This document shows, piece by piece, positions 43,419 to 52,256 of a stretch of DNA of 59,096 nucleotides (position 1 is the stretch's first letter; each line of letters begins with the position of its first letter). The translations under genes and the position numbers were made by a program. Location of the stretch: NCBI GenBank assembly GCA_017549765.1, contig JAFYNM010000016.1, positions 1 to 59,096 of the forward strand. Reading direction: 5' to 3'. Below the pieces are notes generated by a model, which made no database searches, was not told where the DNA came from, and saw only the letters and a program-made list of their open reading frames with translations. The stretch is from Bacteroidales bacterium (GTDB taxonomy: Bacteria > Bacteroidota > Bacteroidia > Bacteroidales > WCHB1-69).

Positions 43419-45188
43419 ATGGAACCGATGAAACATGAATGCGGCGTGGCGATGATCCGCCTGCTGAAGCCGCTGGAATACTACGAGAAAAAATACGGAA
43501 CATGGGCTTACGGGTTTGACAAACTCTACCTTATGATGGAGAAGCAGCACAACCGGGGCCAAGAGGGAGCAGGTCTGGCATCCGTTTGTCTGAATAAAGA
43601 ACCCGGCACGGAGTATATGTTCCGCGAGAAAGCTGAGGGCAAAGACGCTATCACGAAGATATTTTCTAAGGTGACGGAAGAGATGGCCGGGGAGTTGCTG
43701 ATGGGACATCTCCGCTATTCCACCACAGGTAAGAGCGGACTGACGTTTGTGCATCCCTTCCTGCGCCGTAACAACTGGCGTGCCAAGAACCTCTGTCTGT
43801 GCGGCAACTTCAACATGACCAACGTTGAGGAGGTCTTCCAGCTCCTGACGGCCCAAGGACAGTCGCCGCGGGTCTATGGCGACACCTACATCACGCTCGA
43901 GCTGATGGGCCACCGTCTGGATCGCGAGGTGGAACGGCTGTTCGTCAAGGCCAAGGAACAAGGTCTGGAGGGCACCGACATCACACGGTACATCGAAGAC
44001 CATGTGGAAATGGCCAATGTGCTGAAAACCACAATGAAGCATTACGATGGCGGTTACGTGATGTGCGGGCTGACGGGCAGCGGCGAGATGTTCTCCGTGC
44101 GCGATCCATGGGGTATCCGTCCTGCCTTCTATTATCGCGATGACGAGATCGTGGCGCTGGCTAGCGAACGGCCGGTTCTGCAAACCACCTTCAACCTCTC
44201 GGCCGACGATATTTGCGAGCTGAAACCCGGCCAGGCACTCATCGTGCGCAAGAGCGGGGAGAGTCATCTGGAACAGATTATGCCTGCCCAAAAGCATAGC
44301 GCCTGCTCTTTCGAGCGCATCTACTTCAGCCGAGGCTCCGACCGCGATATCTACCAGGAACGCAAACGGCTGGGCGAGCAACTGATTCCTGCCATCCTGA
44401 AAGCCATCGACGGCGATGTGGAAAACACCGTCTTCTCATACATTCCTAACACTGCCGAGGTGGCCTACTATGGCATGACAGACGGATTCCGCAAGCTTCA
44501 TAACGAGATACGTACGGAGAAGGTGGTGTGGAAGGATATCAAAATGCGCACTTTCATCGCCGACAACAGTGAACGCAACGACCTCGCAGCCCATGTCTAT
44601 GACATCAGCTACGGCTCGCTGCGGCCCTACGAGGACAACCTCGTCATCATAGACGACAGTATTGTTCGCGGTACCACCCTTCACGAGAGCATTTTCAAGA
44701 TTCTCGACCGCCTGCACCCCAAGAAGATTGTGATGGTCAGCTCGTCTCCGCAAATCCGCTATCCCGACTACTACGGCATCGACATGGCCCGCCTCGAGGA
44801 GTTCTGCGCCTTTCGTGCCACCATAGCCCTGATAGAGGAGCAGGGGATGTGGCAATTGGTTACTGACACGTATCTGGCTTGCAAGCGTGAACTACAGAAA
44901 CCCAAGGAAGAGATGCAGAACTGCGTCCGCGCTCTCTACGAGCCCTTCACCATTGAGGAAATCAACAGCATGATTGTGGCGATGCTCCGTCCGGACGGAA
45001 TGCAAGCACCCGTGGAACTTGTTTTCCAGAGCATCGAGGGGTTGCATGAGGCATGTCCCAATCATCCCGGTGACTGGTACTTCACGGGCCATTACCCCAC
45101 ACCCGGCGGCACCCGGCTCGTCAACCAGGCGTTTGTGAACTATGTCGAATCAGAATGTAATAATATGCCATTTCGTCATGCGAAGTGA
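43419..45188 (+). CDS. PurF-like amidophosphoribosyltransferase family protein (long form)
   Basis: The 589-residue protein has an N-terminal class II glutamine amidotransferase domain with the nucleophile Cys in MKHECGVAMI and the KQHNRGQEGAG motif, and a C-terminal phosphoribosyltransferase domain with the PRPP loop VIIDDSIVRGTTL. PurF makes phosphoribosylamine, the first purine step, in the cytoplasm. This is about 120 residues longer than typical PurF and resembles the second, longer paralogue found in Bacteroidota; whether it is the main purine enzyme is unsure. A nucleophile Cys not at position 2 implies either start at 43428 or N-terminal processing. It follows pyrG directly. Confidence 0.85.
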   Translation: MEPMKHECGVAMIRLLKPLEYYEKKYGTWAYGFDKLYLMMEKQHNRGQEGAGLASVCLNKEPGTEYMFREKAEGKDAITKIFSKVTEEMAGELLMGHLRYSTTGKSGLTFVHPFLRRNNWRAKNLCLCGNFNMTNVEEVFQLLTAQGQSPRVYGDTYITLELMGHRLDREVERLFVKAKEQGLEGTDITRYIEDHVEMANVLKTTMKHYDGGYVMCGLTGSGEMFSVRDPWGIRPAFYYRDDEIVALASERPVLQTTFNLSADDICELKPGQALIVRKSGESHLEQIMPAQKHSACSFERIYFSRGSDRDIYQERKRLGEQLIPAILKAIDGDVENTVFSYIPNTAEVAYYGMTDGFRKLHNEIRTEKVVWKDIKMRTFIADNSERNDLAAHVYDISYGSLRPYEDNLVIIDDSIVRGTTLHESIFKILDRLHPKKIVMVSSSPQIRYPDYYGIDMARLEEFCAFRATIALIEEQGMWQLVTDTYLACKRELQKPKEEMQNCVRALYEPFTIEEINSMIVAMLRPDGMQAPVELVFQSIEGLHEACPNHPGDWYFTGHYPTPGGTRLVNQAFVNYVESECNNMPFRHAK

Positions 45189-45197
45189 TATTTTTTG

Positions 45198-45205
45198 TAT
45201 TTTTG
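45198..45205 (+). promoter_or_regulatory. -7 element TATTTTTG of the glsA/glsB-like pair
   Basis: TATTTTTG followed by TGG lies 29 bases before the acyltransferase start. No good -33 box. Confidence 0.55.
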
Positions 45206-45234
45206 TGGCCGCTCAAAATCAGTAAACATCATTT

Positions 45235-46092
45235 ATGATAAAGGATTACTCATCATTTGGTCCGGCGTATCGTGACTTCAAGGTCAGGGAAGAGGTGTAT
45301 GTCCCTGAACCGACAGCCGAGTTTCCCGGCGACAATCCCTTCACGAGAATGACTCCCATCCGTGAAAAAACCAAGGATATCCAATTTGATGAGACCTATC
45401 CCTATCTGGACAAATCGCTGATATTCAAGATCTGGCATTTTCTCATCTATTGTGTCACATGGTTCTTGGCCTTCCCCTTGAACCGGATCCGCTATGGCCT
45501 CCAAATCGAGGGCCGTGAGAAAATACGAAAGAATCGCAAGCTCTTTGCCAACGGCGCGATGACCGTCTGCAACCACGTCCATCGATGGGATATGATCTGC
45601 GTGCTGCAGGCAATGCGCTACCGCAAATCCTGGATTCCAATGTATGCCCAGGCCTTCAACGGCAAGGACGGATTCCTGATGAAACATATCGGTGGCATCG
45701 CCATACCCGAAAGCGGCGGCGGACTCCGGAAGTTTTTGGAAGCGTTCAATGAGCTCCATGCCAACAGACAATGGATACACGTCTTCCCGGAGAGCTGCAG
45801 CTGGTACTACTATGCGCCGCTCCGACCTTTCAAGATAGGCGCTTTTAATATGGCTTATAGGTATGCTATTCCCGTAATCCCAATGATCATCACTTTCAGA
45901 CCCCGCACAGGATGGCGTAGATTCTTCCACAAAGAGGAACCGTTGATTACCATCCATGTTGGAGACCCGATTATCCCTGACACCCAGGCTGCCCGCAAGG
46001 AGGAGGCGGCCCGCATGCGGGATGTGGCACACCAGACGATGCTTGAGATGGCCGGCATCGTGTCCAACCCCTGGCCGTCCAATATTGATTGA
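45235..46092 (+). CDS. PlsC-type acyltransferase, GlsA-like
   Basis: The 285-residue protein has a hydrophobic segment (about 62-82) and the PlsC catalytic motif H114-x4-D119 (NHVHRWD), followed by FPESCSWYY in place of the FPEGTRS block and a VIPMIITF strand. In Bacteroides thetaiotaomicron GlsA (O-acyltransferase) and GlsB (GNAT N-acyltransferase) build glycine lipids. The same gene pair occurs here, with 13 bases between genes, so O-acylation of N-acyl-3-hydroxyacyl glycine at the inner membrane is the likely role. A lysophosphatidate acyltransferase is the alternative. Confidence 0.82.
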   Translation: MIKDYSSFGPAYRDFKVREEVYVPEPTAEFPGDNPFTRMTPIREKTKDIQFDETYPYLDKSLIFKIWHFLIYCVTWFLAFPLNRIRYGLQIEGREKIRKNRKLFANGAMTVCNHVHRWDMICVLQAMRYRKSWIPMYAQAFNGKDGFLMKHIGGIAIPESGGGLRKFLEAFNELHANRQWIHVFPESCSWYYYAPLRPFKIGAFNMAYRYAIPVIPMIITFRPRTGWRRFFHKEEPLITIHVGDPIIPDTQAARKEEAARMRDVAHQTMLEMAGIVSNPWPSNID

Positions 46093-46105
46093 CAAACACT
46101 GTGAT

Positions 46106-47179
46106 ATGAATACAATGAATACCATTATTGATCCGGTACCCGTCGAGCTGCTGAAAGCAGAACTTACCAAGTCCAAGAAGTTGGAAGACACCAACAAAGG
46201 GGGCAATGAGCTCTACATTGTCACCTGGCACGACTCTCCCCATGTCGTGACGGAGATAGGACGGTTGCGCGAGGTGACGTTCCGCGCGGCCGGCGGCTCC
46301 ACAGGCAATGAGATAGATCTGGATGAGTATGACAAGATGGAAAAACCCTACAAGCAGCTGGTGGTATGGGATCCCGACAACGAGAAGATTATCGGTGGCT
46401 ATCGCTTTTTTTATGGCTCTGATGCCGAATTTGACGAGAAAGGCCAGCCGATCCTGGCCAGCGCTCATCAGTTCCGCTTCTCCCAGAAGTATATCAAAGA
46501 GTACCTGCCCCACGTCTTGGAACTCGGACGCAACTTTGTGGTCCCGGAATACCAGAGCTCCAAGAAGGGCGCCAAGTCCCTGTTTGCCATGGATAACCTA
46601 TGGGATGGCTTGGTGGCCATTATCATGAAGAATCCGAACCTCCTCTATTTCTTCGGCAAGATCACGCTGTACCCTTCCTACGACCATATCATGCGAGATC
46701 TGATCTATCATTTCCTCTGGAAACATTTCGGTGACGAGGAGGAACTTGTCCGCCCGTGGGATGAAATCTCTGTCATGCCTGACTCAGACCCCGAACTGAT
46801 GAACCTGATCGTGAACCAGGAAGACTTGACGGAAGACTACAAGCTGCTGAAACAGGCGGCCAAAATGAGAGGAGTGCATGTTCCGCCGAATATGACGATG
46901 TATATCTCCATCACATCCCAGATGCTGATGTTCGGTACGGCAGTCAACCGCTTGATGCACAATATCGAAGATACTGCGGTCCTTCTTCCGTTCGACACCA
47001 TCTATCATGAAAAGAAGAGACGTCATATAGGCGCATATCTTCGCTATTCCAACACCAGAAGGCGTAAGAATGAAATCCCGGATTTTATGGAAGTGGAAGA
47101 TCAGATGGTGGAGACCTGGCTGAGCAGGCGAGGCCGCAAGGTGATGCGCTTCCTCAAGAAGGCGGGCCGCAAATTATAG
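46106..47179 (+). CDS. GNAT-type N-acyltransferase, GlsB/commendamide-synthase-like
   Basis: The 357-residue protein belongs to the hemolysin-like/OlsB-type GNAT family: VTEIGRLREVTFRAAGG, LVVWDPDNEKIIGGYRF, VLELGRNFVVPEYQ and AMDNLWDGLVAIIMKN segments. The family N-acylates amino acids with 3-hydroxyacyl-ACP; GlsB uses glycine and gives commendamide. The start at 46106 follows the upstream stop by 13 bases; the frame is open to 45956 inside the previous gene, which is a shadow. Assignment to glycine rather than ornithine rests on the neighbour and lineage, not on a residue. Confidence 0.82.
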   Translation: MNTMNTIIDPVPVELLKAELTKSKKLEDTNKGGNELYIVTWHDSPHVVTEIGRLREVTFRAAGGSTGNEIDLDEYDKMEKPYKQLVVWDPDNEKIIGGYRFFYGSDAEFDEKGQPILASAHQFRFSQKYIKEYLPHVLELGRNFVVPEYQSSKKGAKSLFAMDNLWDGLVAIIMKNPNLLYFFGKITLYPSYDHIMRDLIYHFLWKHFGDEEELVRPWDEISVMPDSDPELMNLIVNQEDLTEDYKLLKQAAKMRGVHVPPNMTMYISITSQMLMFGTAVNRLMHNIEDTAVLLPFDTIYHEKKRRHIGAYLRYSNTRRRKNEIPDFMEVEDQMVETWLSRRGRKVMRFLKKAGRKL

Positions 47180-47201
47180 CGCTAAGAGCAAAAAAAAATC
47201 G

Positions 47202-47209
47202 TACTTTTG
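47202..47209 (+). promoter_or_regulatory. -7 element TACTTTTG of sufB
   Basis: TACTTTTG followed by CCG is placed 52 bases before the sufB ATG; the transcribed leader then contains heptamer array J. Confidence 0.6.
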
Positions 47210-47229
47210 CCGCCGATTTCAAATCCTGA

Positions 47230-47257
47230 TCACCATTCACTGATCACTGTTCCCTAC
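47230..47257 (+). repeat. Heptamer array J (TCACNNN x4) before sufB
   Basis: Units TCACCAT, TCACTGA, TCACTGT, TCCCTAC, ending four bases before the sufB ATG. The first three units are identical and in the same order as in array I. Confidence 0.88.
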
Positions 47258-47261
47258 AAAA

Positions 47262-48716
47262 ATGAAAGAAGAACCCGAGAAAAAGGACATATTAGAAGAG
47301 ATCACCGAGCAAGATTACAAATACGGTTTCGTGTCGGATATCGATGTGGAAGAGTTTCCCAGAGGTCTTAGCGAGGACATCGTGCGGATGATCTCCGCTC
47401 GCAAGAACGAGCCTGAGTGGCTGCTGGAGTTCCGTCTCAAGGCCTACCGCCACTGGCTCACCCTCGAGGAGCCTCAGTGGGGTCACCTCGACTTCCCGCG
47501 TCCCGACTATCAGGACATCACCTATCTGGCTATCCCGAAGAAGAAAAAGCAACTTGCCAGTATGGACGAGGTGGATCCCGAGCTTGTCGATACCTTCAAC
47601 AGGCTGGGCATCAACCTGGAGGAACAGAAAGTGCTGGCCGGTGTGGCCGTGGATGCGGTGATGGACTCCGTCTCCGTGAAGACCACCTTCTCGGAAACGC
47701 TGAAGAAGGAGGGCATCATCTTCTGCTCCTTTGGCGAGGCCATCCAGCAGTACCCCGACCTGGTGCGTCAGTATATCGGCTCGGTGGTGCCCTATACTGA
47801 TAATTTCTATGCGGCCCTCAACTCCGCTGTCTTCAGCGAGGGCTCTTTCTGCTATATCCCCAAAGGCGTGCGTTGTCCGATAGAACTCTCCACCTACTTC
47901 CGTATCAACGCGGCCAAGACCGGACAGTTCGAGCGCACGCTGCTCATCGCCGACGAGGGCGCCTACGTGAGCTATATGGAGGGGTGTACCGCTCCGCAAC
48001 GCGACGAGAACCAGCTGCACGCAGCCGTGGTCGAGCTCATCGCCATGAAGGATGCCGAGATCAAATACTCCACGGTGCAGAACTGGTACCCAGGCGACAA
48101 GAACGGCAACGGCGGCATCTACAACCTCGTCACCAAGCGCGGTCTCTGCAAGGGGGCCAACTCCAAGATCTCCTGGACGCAGGTAGAGACCGGCTCGGCC
48201 ATCACCTGGAAATATCCCGGCTGCGTGCTCAAGGGCGACAACTCCGTGGGCGAGTTCTACTCCGTGGCTGTCACCAATAACTACCAGCAGGCCGATACGG
48301 GCACCAAGATGATCCACCTGGGCCGTAACACCCGCAGCCTCATCGTCTCCAAGGGCATCTCCGCTGGTCACAGCCAGAACAGCTACCGCGGTCTGGTGAA
48401 GGTGGGTAAAAATGCGGAAAACGCCCGCAACTTCTCGCAGTGCGACTCGTTGCTGATGGGCGACAAATGCGGTGCCCACACTTGGCCCGACATCCAATGC
48501 GCCAACTCTTCTTCCGTCTTGGAGCATGAAGCCACCACCTCCAAGATCTCCGACGACCAGCTCTTCTACTGCCAGCAGCGCGGCATCGACAAGGAGACCG
48601 CCATCGGCTTGATTGTCAACGGTTACGCCAAAGATGTGCTCAGCAAGCTGCCCATGGAGTTCGCCGTGGAAGCCCAGAAACTCCTTAGCCTGACATTGTC
48701 GGGGAGCGTGGGGTAG
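47262..48716 (+). CDS. sufB: Fe-S cluster assembly scaffold SufB
   Basis: The 484-residue protein has the SufB signature blocks: [37 protein letters not shown], the beta-helix core with SYMEGCTAP and [17 protein letters not shown], and C-terminal [21 protein letters not shown] and [10 protein letters not shown]. SufB forms the SufBC2D scaffold for Fe-S cluster assembly. Normally sufC, sufD and sufS follow; here the next gene is a convergent rhamnosidase 17 bases away, so sufB is alone in this segment. It looks intact. Confidence 0.96.
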   Translation: MKEEPEKKDILEEITEQDYKYGFVSDIDVEEFPRGLSEDIVRMISARKNEPEWLLEFRLKAYRHWLTLEEPQWGHLDFPRPDYQDITYLAIPKKKKQLASMDEVDPELVDTFNRLGINLEEQKVLAGVAVDAVMDSVSVKTTFSETLKKEGIIFCSFGEAIQQYPDLVRQYIGSVVPYTDNFYAALNSAVFSEGSFCYIPKGVRCPIELSTYFRINAAKTGQFERTLLIADEGAYVSYMEGCTAPQRDENQLHAAVVELIAMKDAEIKYSTVQNWYPGDKNGNGGIYNLVTKRGLCKGANSKISWTQVETGSAITWKYPGCVLKGDNSVGEFYSVAVTNNYQQADTGTKMIHLGRNTRSLIVSKGISAGHSQNSYRGLVKVGKNAENARNFSQCDSLLMGDKCGAHTWPDIQCANSSSVLEHEATTSKISDDQLFYCQQRGIDKETAIGLIVNGYAKDVLSKLPMEFAVEAQKLLSLTLSGSVG

Positions 48717-48732
48717 GAGAGAGCACAGCTTC

Positions 48733-51315
48733 TTACCAATCGATTTTTATACGCCATTGACCCGCAGGAAACTCCCTTTCTTGGGGCGTTCCCGGGAAAA
48801 CGGTGGCCGTGGTGCCCACAGGAACGATGACCATCATCCTGTCATCCACAATCTTCACCCAGATGTCCCCGTAGGGCGTGGGCTTCGTGGCCTGCACCCA
48901 ATCCACCCCGCTGACTGGCTGTGGGTCGATGAAGAAATGTCGGTAGCCAGGGGCGTTCTCGTCGGGACGGATGCCCACCACAGCCTGATAAAACCATGTG
49001 CCGATACCGTTGTAGCAGTTGTGCACGCGACTGCGCTTGCCATCCCACGACTCCCATGTGGAGGTCGCGCCGTGGAGGATCATGTCCCAGTAGCCGGGAT
49101 AGTCGGTCTGGCGCAGGATGGTGGCCATCAACTCCGACTGCCGCTCGCGGATGCACCATTCGGTGAAGATGGGCACACCCATCAGACCCGCTGCAATATG
49201 GGCGTTGTACTTTCCGTAGCAGTCTTCTAACAGCTGCGCCTTCACTTGGTCTTCCGTGGCTCTGTCGGGCGGGATGCCCATCAGCAGGGCGTAACATTGG
49301 TCAATGGGCGTGCCGTTCGCGTAGGTGTGCGTCTCGGGATGATAGAACTGATGGTGAATGGCGGCTATGAGTTGCACTTTTCGTTCTGCAAACATTTGTG
49401 CATCACTGTCTTGATGTAATATCTTGGCCATTTTCTCCATGTCGCCATAACACTCGCTGAGGAAGCAGTTGTTGACGTGCAGGATGGATTTGCCACCCAT
49501 ATCGACTCCTTTCGGGGCGAGCCAGTCACCGAGAAACCACATCCGCTTCTTCGTGTCAGGCCACGGCTGCAACAGTCCATCTACGCAGTATTTCTCGACA
49601 TAACTCAGCCACCGTTTCCCGTATTCGTAATAGGTTTCCACCATCTTAAGGTCGTCGTAGTTGAGGTAGGTGCGCCATGGGGCTTTGATGATGAAACCGC
49701 TCCAGTAGGGACCGCCTCCCGTGGGGAACGAGGGTGCCACGTAGGCCAGTCCGCCGTCCTCGTCCATAGATTCTGCCCACGCCCGCAGCCAGTTGTGGTA
49801 GGTTGGCAGCACGTCGTACATCGTCTGCAACGTCATCGTGGAGGAGTTGCCGTCGCCGCCGTAGCCCATCCGCTCCAAGTGTGGACAATCGACCATGTAG
49901 CCGCTGAACGTCAGATTCTGCAAAGTATATTGCACCAAATCATGAACCCCGTTGAGGCGCTCGTCGGAGCAGGCGAATGTGGAGGATGATTCTGGATTCA
50001 ATGCGCTGATTTGTAATGCTTTTGATTCTTTTATTCTTGCTCCTGAAATGCGCACAAACCGAAAGGAATGGTGATGGAACATGTTTTGAAAATGTTCGAG
50101 CGAATCTGCGGAGAGCGGCTTTATACCGAATGCAGTTGCGTCCTCGGGTCCCTTCGCGATTATTACGTCACTTTCCCCCTGTGCGACAAAAAGGCCGTCG
50201 TCTGACACATGGTCAGCATACTCCATCAACACCGTGTCCCCTTTTTGCATCTTGTCAAATCGGACAGATAACCAGCCTGTTATCACGCGGCCAAAGTCTA
50301 AAAGGACGGCACTGTCGCCTTGAGGAATCTCCGTTTTGGGAAACAAGGTATCTATAATATGGTTCCCCTCAAACACTTGCGGGGTGGCAGTCATATCCCC
50401 GACTTCCAATATCTTTGCGCGGCTCCATTCGGGAATCACGCTCTGATCAACACATTCGCCGCCGAACTGCAACGGCAACCACGTCCCCGTATAGCTCAGA
50501 TGAGTCGTCCAGGCATCCCAGCTGTTGTCTGTCTTGTCCACAGTCTGCCACTTGCCGTCCACCAGTTGACTGATTTCCGCTTTCACTAACGGTCCGTCGT
50601 AAGGGATGTTGAACACCTTCTGCCGACACCAGCCTTGTCCGCACCAAATGAGGATGGTGTTGTGATCTTTACGAAGATAGGGTGTTATGTCGTAGGTTAC
50701 GATATAGGAATGCTTGTCCAGTTGGGAGACAGCGGGTTGCAGAACCTTGTCGCCCACCTTTTTGCCATTCACATACAAGATGTGGTATCCCAATGAGTTG
50801 ACATGGGCAAAGACAGGCTGTCCCTTTTTTAAATCCACGAAGATATACTTGAAAAAATAGGGTGTCTTGGCCAGGCTGTCGTCCAGCTGATGACCGATAT
50901 ATTCCCCGTCTATCCCGTCAATCGGGCCGATGGCGAACCGTTCGACAGGGCTCCACGGGGAGGCTTTGCCGCGCTCATTCCACGTGCGCACGCGCCAGTA
51001 GCAGAGCTGCCGTGCGAGGAGGGGAGAGCCGTGATAGTCCACCCATACCTGTTCTGCGGACATCACCTTGCCGCTTGCCCAGAGATTTGCGCCGTTGCCG
51101 GCTGCCAGTGCTGCGCTGTCGCTGCCCACCTGTATCTCGTAAGCCGTCTGCCGTTGTCCATTGTGTTTTAGCGTGTTCTTCCAGCTGAACCGAGGCGCGG
51201 TGTTTTCAAGGCCGAGCGGCTGGCGCAGCCCGTTGCAGCGGAGGTCATAGACCTGCCCATGCAGCGGGAGGCGCAGAGTCAACAATAACAGCAGAAGTAA
51301 TGGAAAGTGTTTCAT
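48733..51315 (-). CDS. Secreted GH78 alpha-L-rhamnosidase, copy 1
   Basis: The 860-residue protein has a signal peptide (MKHFPLLLLLLLTLRLPLHGQ), N-terminal beta-sandwich domains (LRQPLGLENTAPRFSWKN, VNGKKVGDKVLQPAVSQ) and an (alpha/alpha)6 catalytic domain with DCPHLERMGYGGDGN, the GH78 acid-residue region. A C-terminal beta domain contains PYGDIWVKIVDD. It removes terminal rhamnose from glycans such as pectin or glycosides, probably in the periplasm. Start 51315 is chosen for the signal peptide and the promoter at 51339-51346. No T9SS tail and no SusC/D pair are seen nearby. Confidence 0.9.
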   Translation of the reverse strand: MKHFPLLLLLLLTLRLPLHGQVYDLRCNGLRQPLGLENTAPRFSWKNTLKHNGQRQTAYEIQVGSDSAALAAGNGANLWASGKVMSAEQVWVDYHGSPLLARQLCYWRVRTWNERGKASPWSPVERFAIGPIDGIDGEYIGHQLDDSLAKTPYFFKYIFVDLKKGQPVFAHVNSLGYHILYVNGKKVGDKVLQPAVSQLDKHSYIVTYDITPYLRKDHNTILIWCGQGWCRQKVFNIPYDGPLVKAEISQLVDGKWQTVDKTDNSWDAWTTHLSYTGTWLPLQFGGECVDQSVIPEWSRAKILEVGDMTATPQVFEGNHIIDTLFPKTEIPQGDSAVLLDFGRVITGWLSVRFDKMQKGDTVLMEYADHVSDDGLFVAQGESDVIIAKGPEDATAFGIKPLSADSLEHFQNMFHHHSFRFVRISGARIKESKALQISALNPESSSTFACSDERLNGVHDLVQYTLQNLTFSGYMVDCPHLERMGYGGDGNSSTMTLQTMYDVLPTYHNWLRAWAESMDEDGGLAYVAPSFPTGGGPYWSGFIIKAPWRTYLNYDDLKMVETYYEYGKRWLSYVEKYCVDGLLQPWPDTKKRMWFLGDWLAPKGVDMGGKSILHVNNCFLSECYGDMEKMAKILHQDSDAQMFAERKVQLIAAIHHQFYHPETHTYANGTPIDQCYALLMGIPPDRATEDQVKAQLLEDCYGKYNAHIAAGLMGVPIFTEWCIRERQSELMATILRQTDYPGYWDMILHGATSTWESWDGKRSRVHNCYNGIGTWFYQAVVGIRPDENAPGYRHFFIDPQPVSGVDWVQATKPTPYGDIWVKIVDDRMMVIVPVGTTATVFPGTPQEREFPAGQWRIKIDW

Positions 51316-51338
51316 CGTATGGGTTGTTGTTATGACGG

Positions 51339-51346
51339 CAAAGATA
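51339..51346 (-). promoter_or_regulatory. -7 element TATCTTTG of rhamnosidase copy 1
   Basis: On the minus strand TATCTTTG followed by CCG lies 23 bases upstream of the start at 51315 and supports that choice over the longer frame from 51372. Confidence 0.6.
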
Positions 51347-51426
51347 TTAAATATTCTTTTGCAACATTCCACCTTTGAAAAAAACTCGCTTGGGAGGAGG
51401 GAAAGACCATTATTTTTTTAATTTTG

Positions 51427-52092
51427 TTACTTGTGCCAACCCATTCGTCTGCGAATATCTTGACAAACATCTTCAAAACGTTCTTGATCACGAATCCATG
51501 ACGGTAAATCTTTATCCATCCAACTTGTCACTATCAGTATTTCATCATGAATTGCCTCAACTTTTGACAGATTCCAACAGATGGGTTCGTTATGATAAAT
51601 TCTGTTTCTAAGTCGTCGAAATCTATTTAACGGTGATGATATAATCTTACGTTTGCGTAAAGGTTTGGGTAGGTGCGGAAATGCTCTTCTTAAGTCATGC
51701 CATAGCAGCGACTCATACTCGCTGTTCATCAAAGAAACCCAGAAACCAAAAGTTAATTCCGCCGTGATTTTCGAAGGTGTCGCCATTTCGTTGCGACTGG
51801 CTATTTTTTGCTTGGCATCTTCTATGTGCTGCTTGATGGAATGAAACATGGGATTTTCATAAAACAGTTGATACCATTGATGATTGTTGTTCAATCTGAT
51901 GAGTTCCTCAACTAATGCATTTCTAAGTGTAATTTCGAAAATAGATAAGCAAGGATATAATGATTCAGACAATGAAAGATTACAACGATAGTGCTCTTTA
52001 GCGAGGTCAGGATTGGTCTGATGGAGTGCGAAATATTTATTCATTCGCTCAGGAGAAAATTTTTTTTCGAAAAAAAGTCTGTCGTATTTCAT
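51427..52092 (-). CDS. Abi family protein (Abi_2/HEPN-like)
   Basis: The 221-residue protein is helical and matches the Abi-like family: MNKYFALHQTNPDLAKEHYRCNLSLSESLYPCLSIFEITLRNAL, then LTFGFWVSLM and a C-terminal R162-N-R-I-Y-H167-NE motif of the HEPN R-x4-H type. Abi_2 proteins such as AbiD/AbiF block phage growth; an RNase activity is inferred from the HEPN motif. The start at 52092 (MKYDRLF) is chosen over an in-frame GTG at 52110. The gene is AT-rich and sits between two GC-rich rhamnosidase genes, which points to insertion. Confidence 0.85.
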   Translation of the reverse strand: MKYDRLFFEKKFSPERMNKYFALHQTNPDLAKEHYRCNLSLSESLYPCLSIFEITLRNALVEELIRLNNNHQWYQLFYENPMFHSIKQHIEDAKQKIASRNEMATPSKITAELTFGFWVSLMNSEYESLLWHDLRRAFPHLPKPLRKRKIISSPLNRFRRLRNRIYHNEPICWNLSKVEAIHDEILIVTSWMDKDLPSWIRDQERFEDVCQDIRRRMGWHK

Positions 52093-52099
52093 ATTTTTA

Positions 52100-52107
52100 T
52101 ATTTTTG
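52100..52107 (+). promoter_or_regulatory. Plus-strand -7 element TATTTTTG facing the Abi leader
   Basis: TATTTTTG followed by CACC on the strand opposite to the Abi gene, eight bases before its ATG. It would drive a short transcript antisense to the Abi leader. No -33 box. Confidence 0.4.
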
Positions 52108-52112
52108 CACCG

Positions 52113-52169
52113 CAGTCCCGGTAGTTCCTCTCCCAGACTTAGTGCTGGTGATGAATCCGGGTTTTTTTT
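52113..52169 (+). ncRNA. Possible small antisense RNA ending in a terminator-like hairpin
   Basis: Downstream of the plus-strand TATTTTTG a stretch of about 55 bases is bounded by CCCGG (52117-52121) and CCGGG (52157-52161), with an inner CCAG/CTGG pair, and ends in eight T (52162-52169). This fits a short promoter-hairpin-terminator RNA. The outer stem is only five pairs, so the call is tentative. It may instead be a leader structure of the Abi mRNA. Confidence 0.35.
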
Positions 52170-52173
52170 ATGG

Positions 52174-52181
52174 CAAAAATA
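52174..52181 (-). promoter_or_regulatory. -7 element TATTTTTG of the Abi gene
   Basis: Minus-strand TATTTTTG followed by CC, about 80 bases upstream of the ATG at 52092. The leader overlaps the possible plus-strand RNA. Confidence 0.55.
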
Positions 52182-52256
52182 CAATAAATAATCAAATTAC
52201 CTACAGGTGTAAATATTTTTTAGCTAAAATTTGCATAATCATTTAAAAATACGCTC

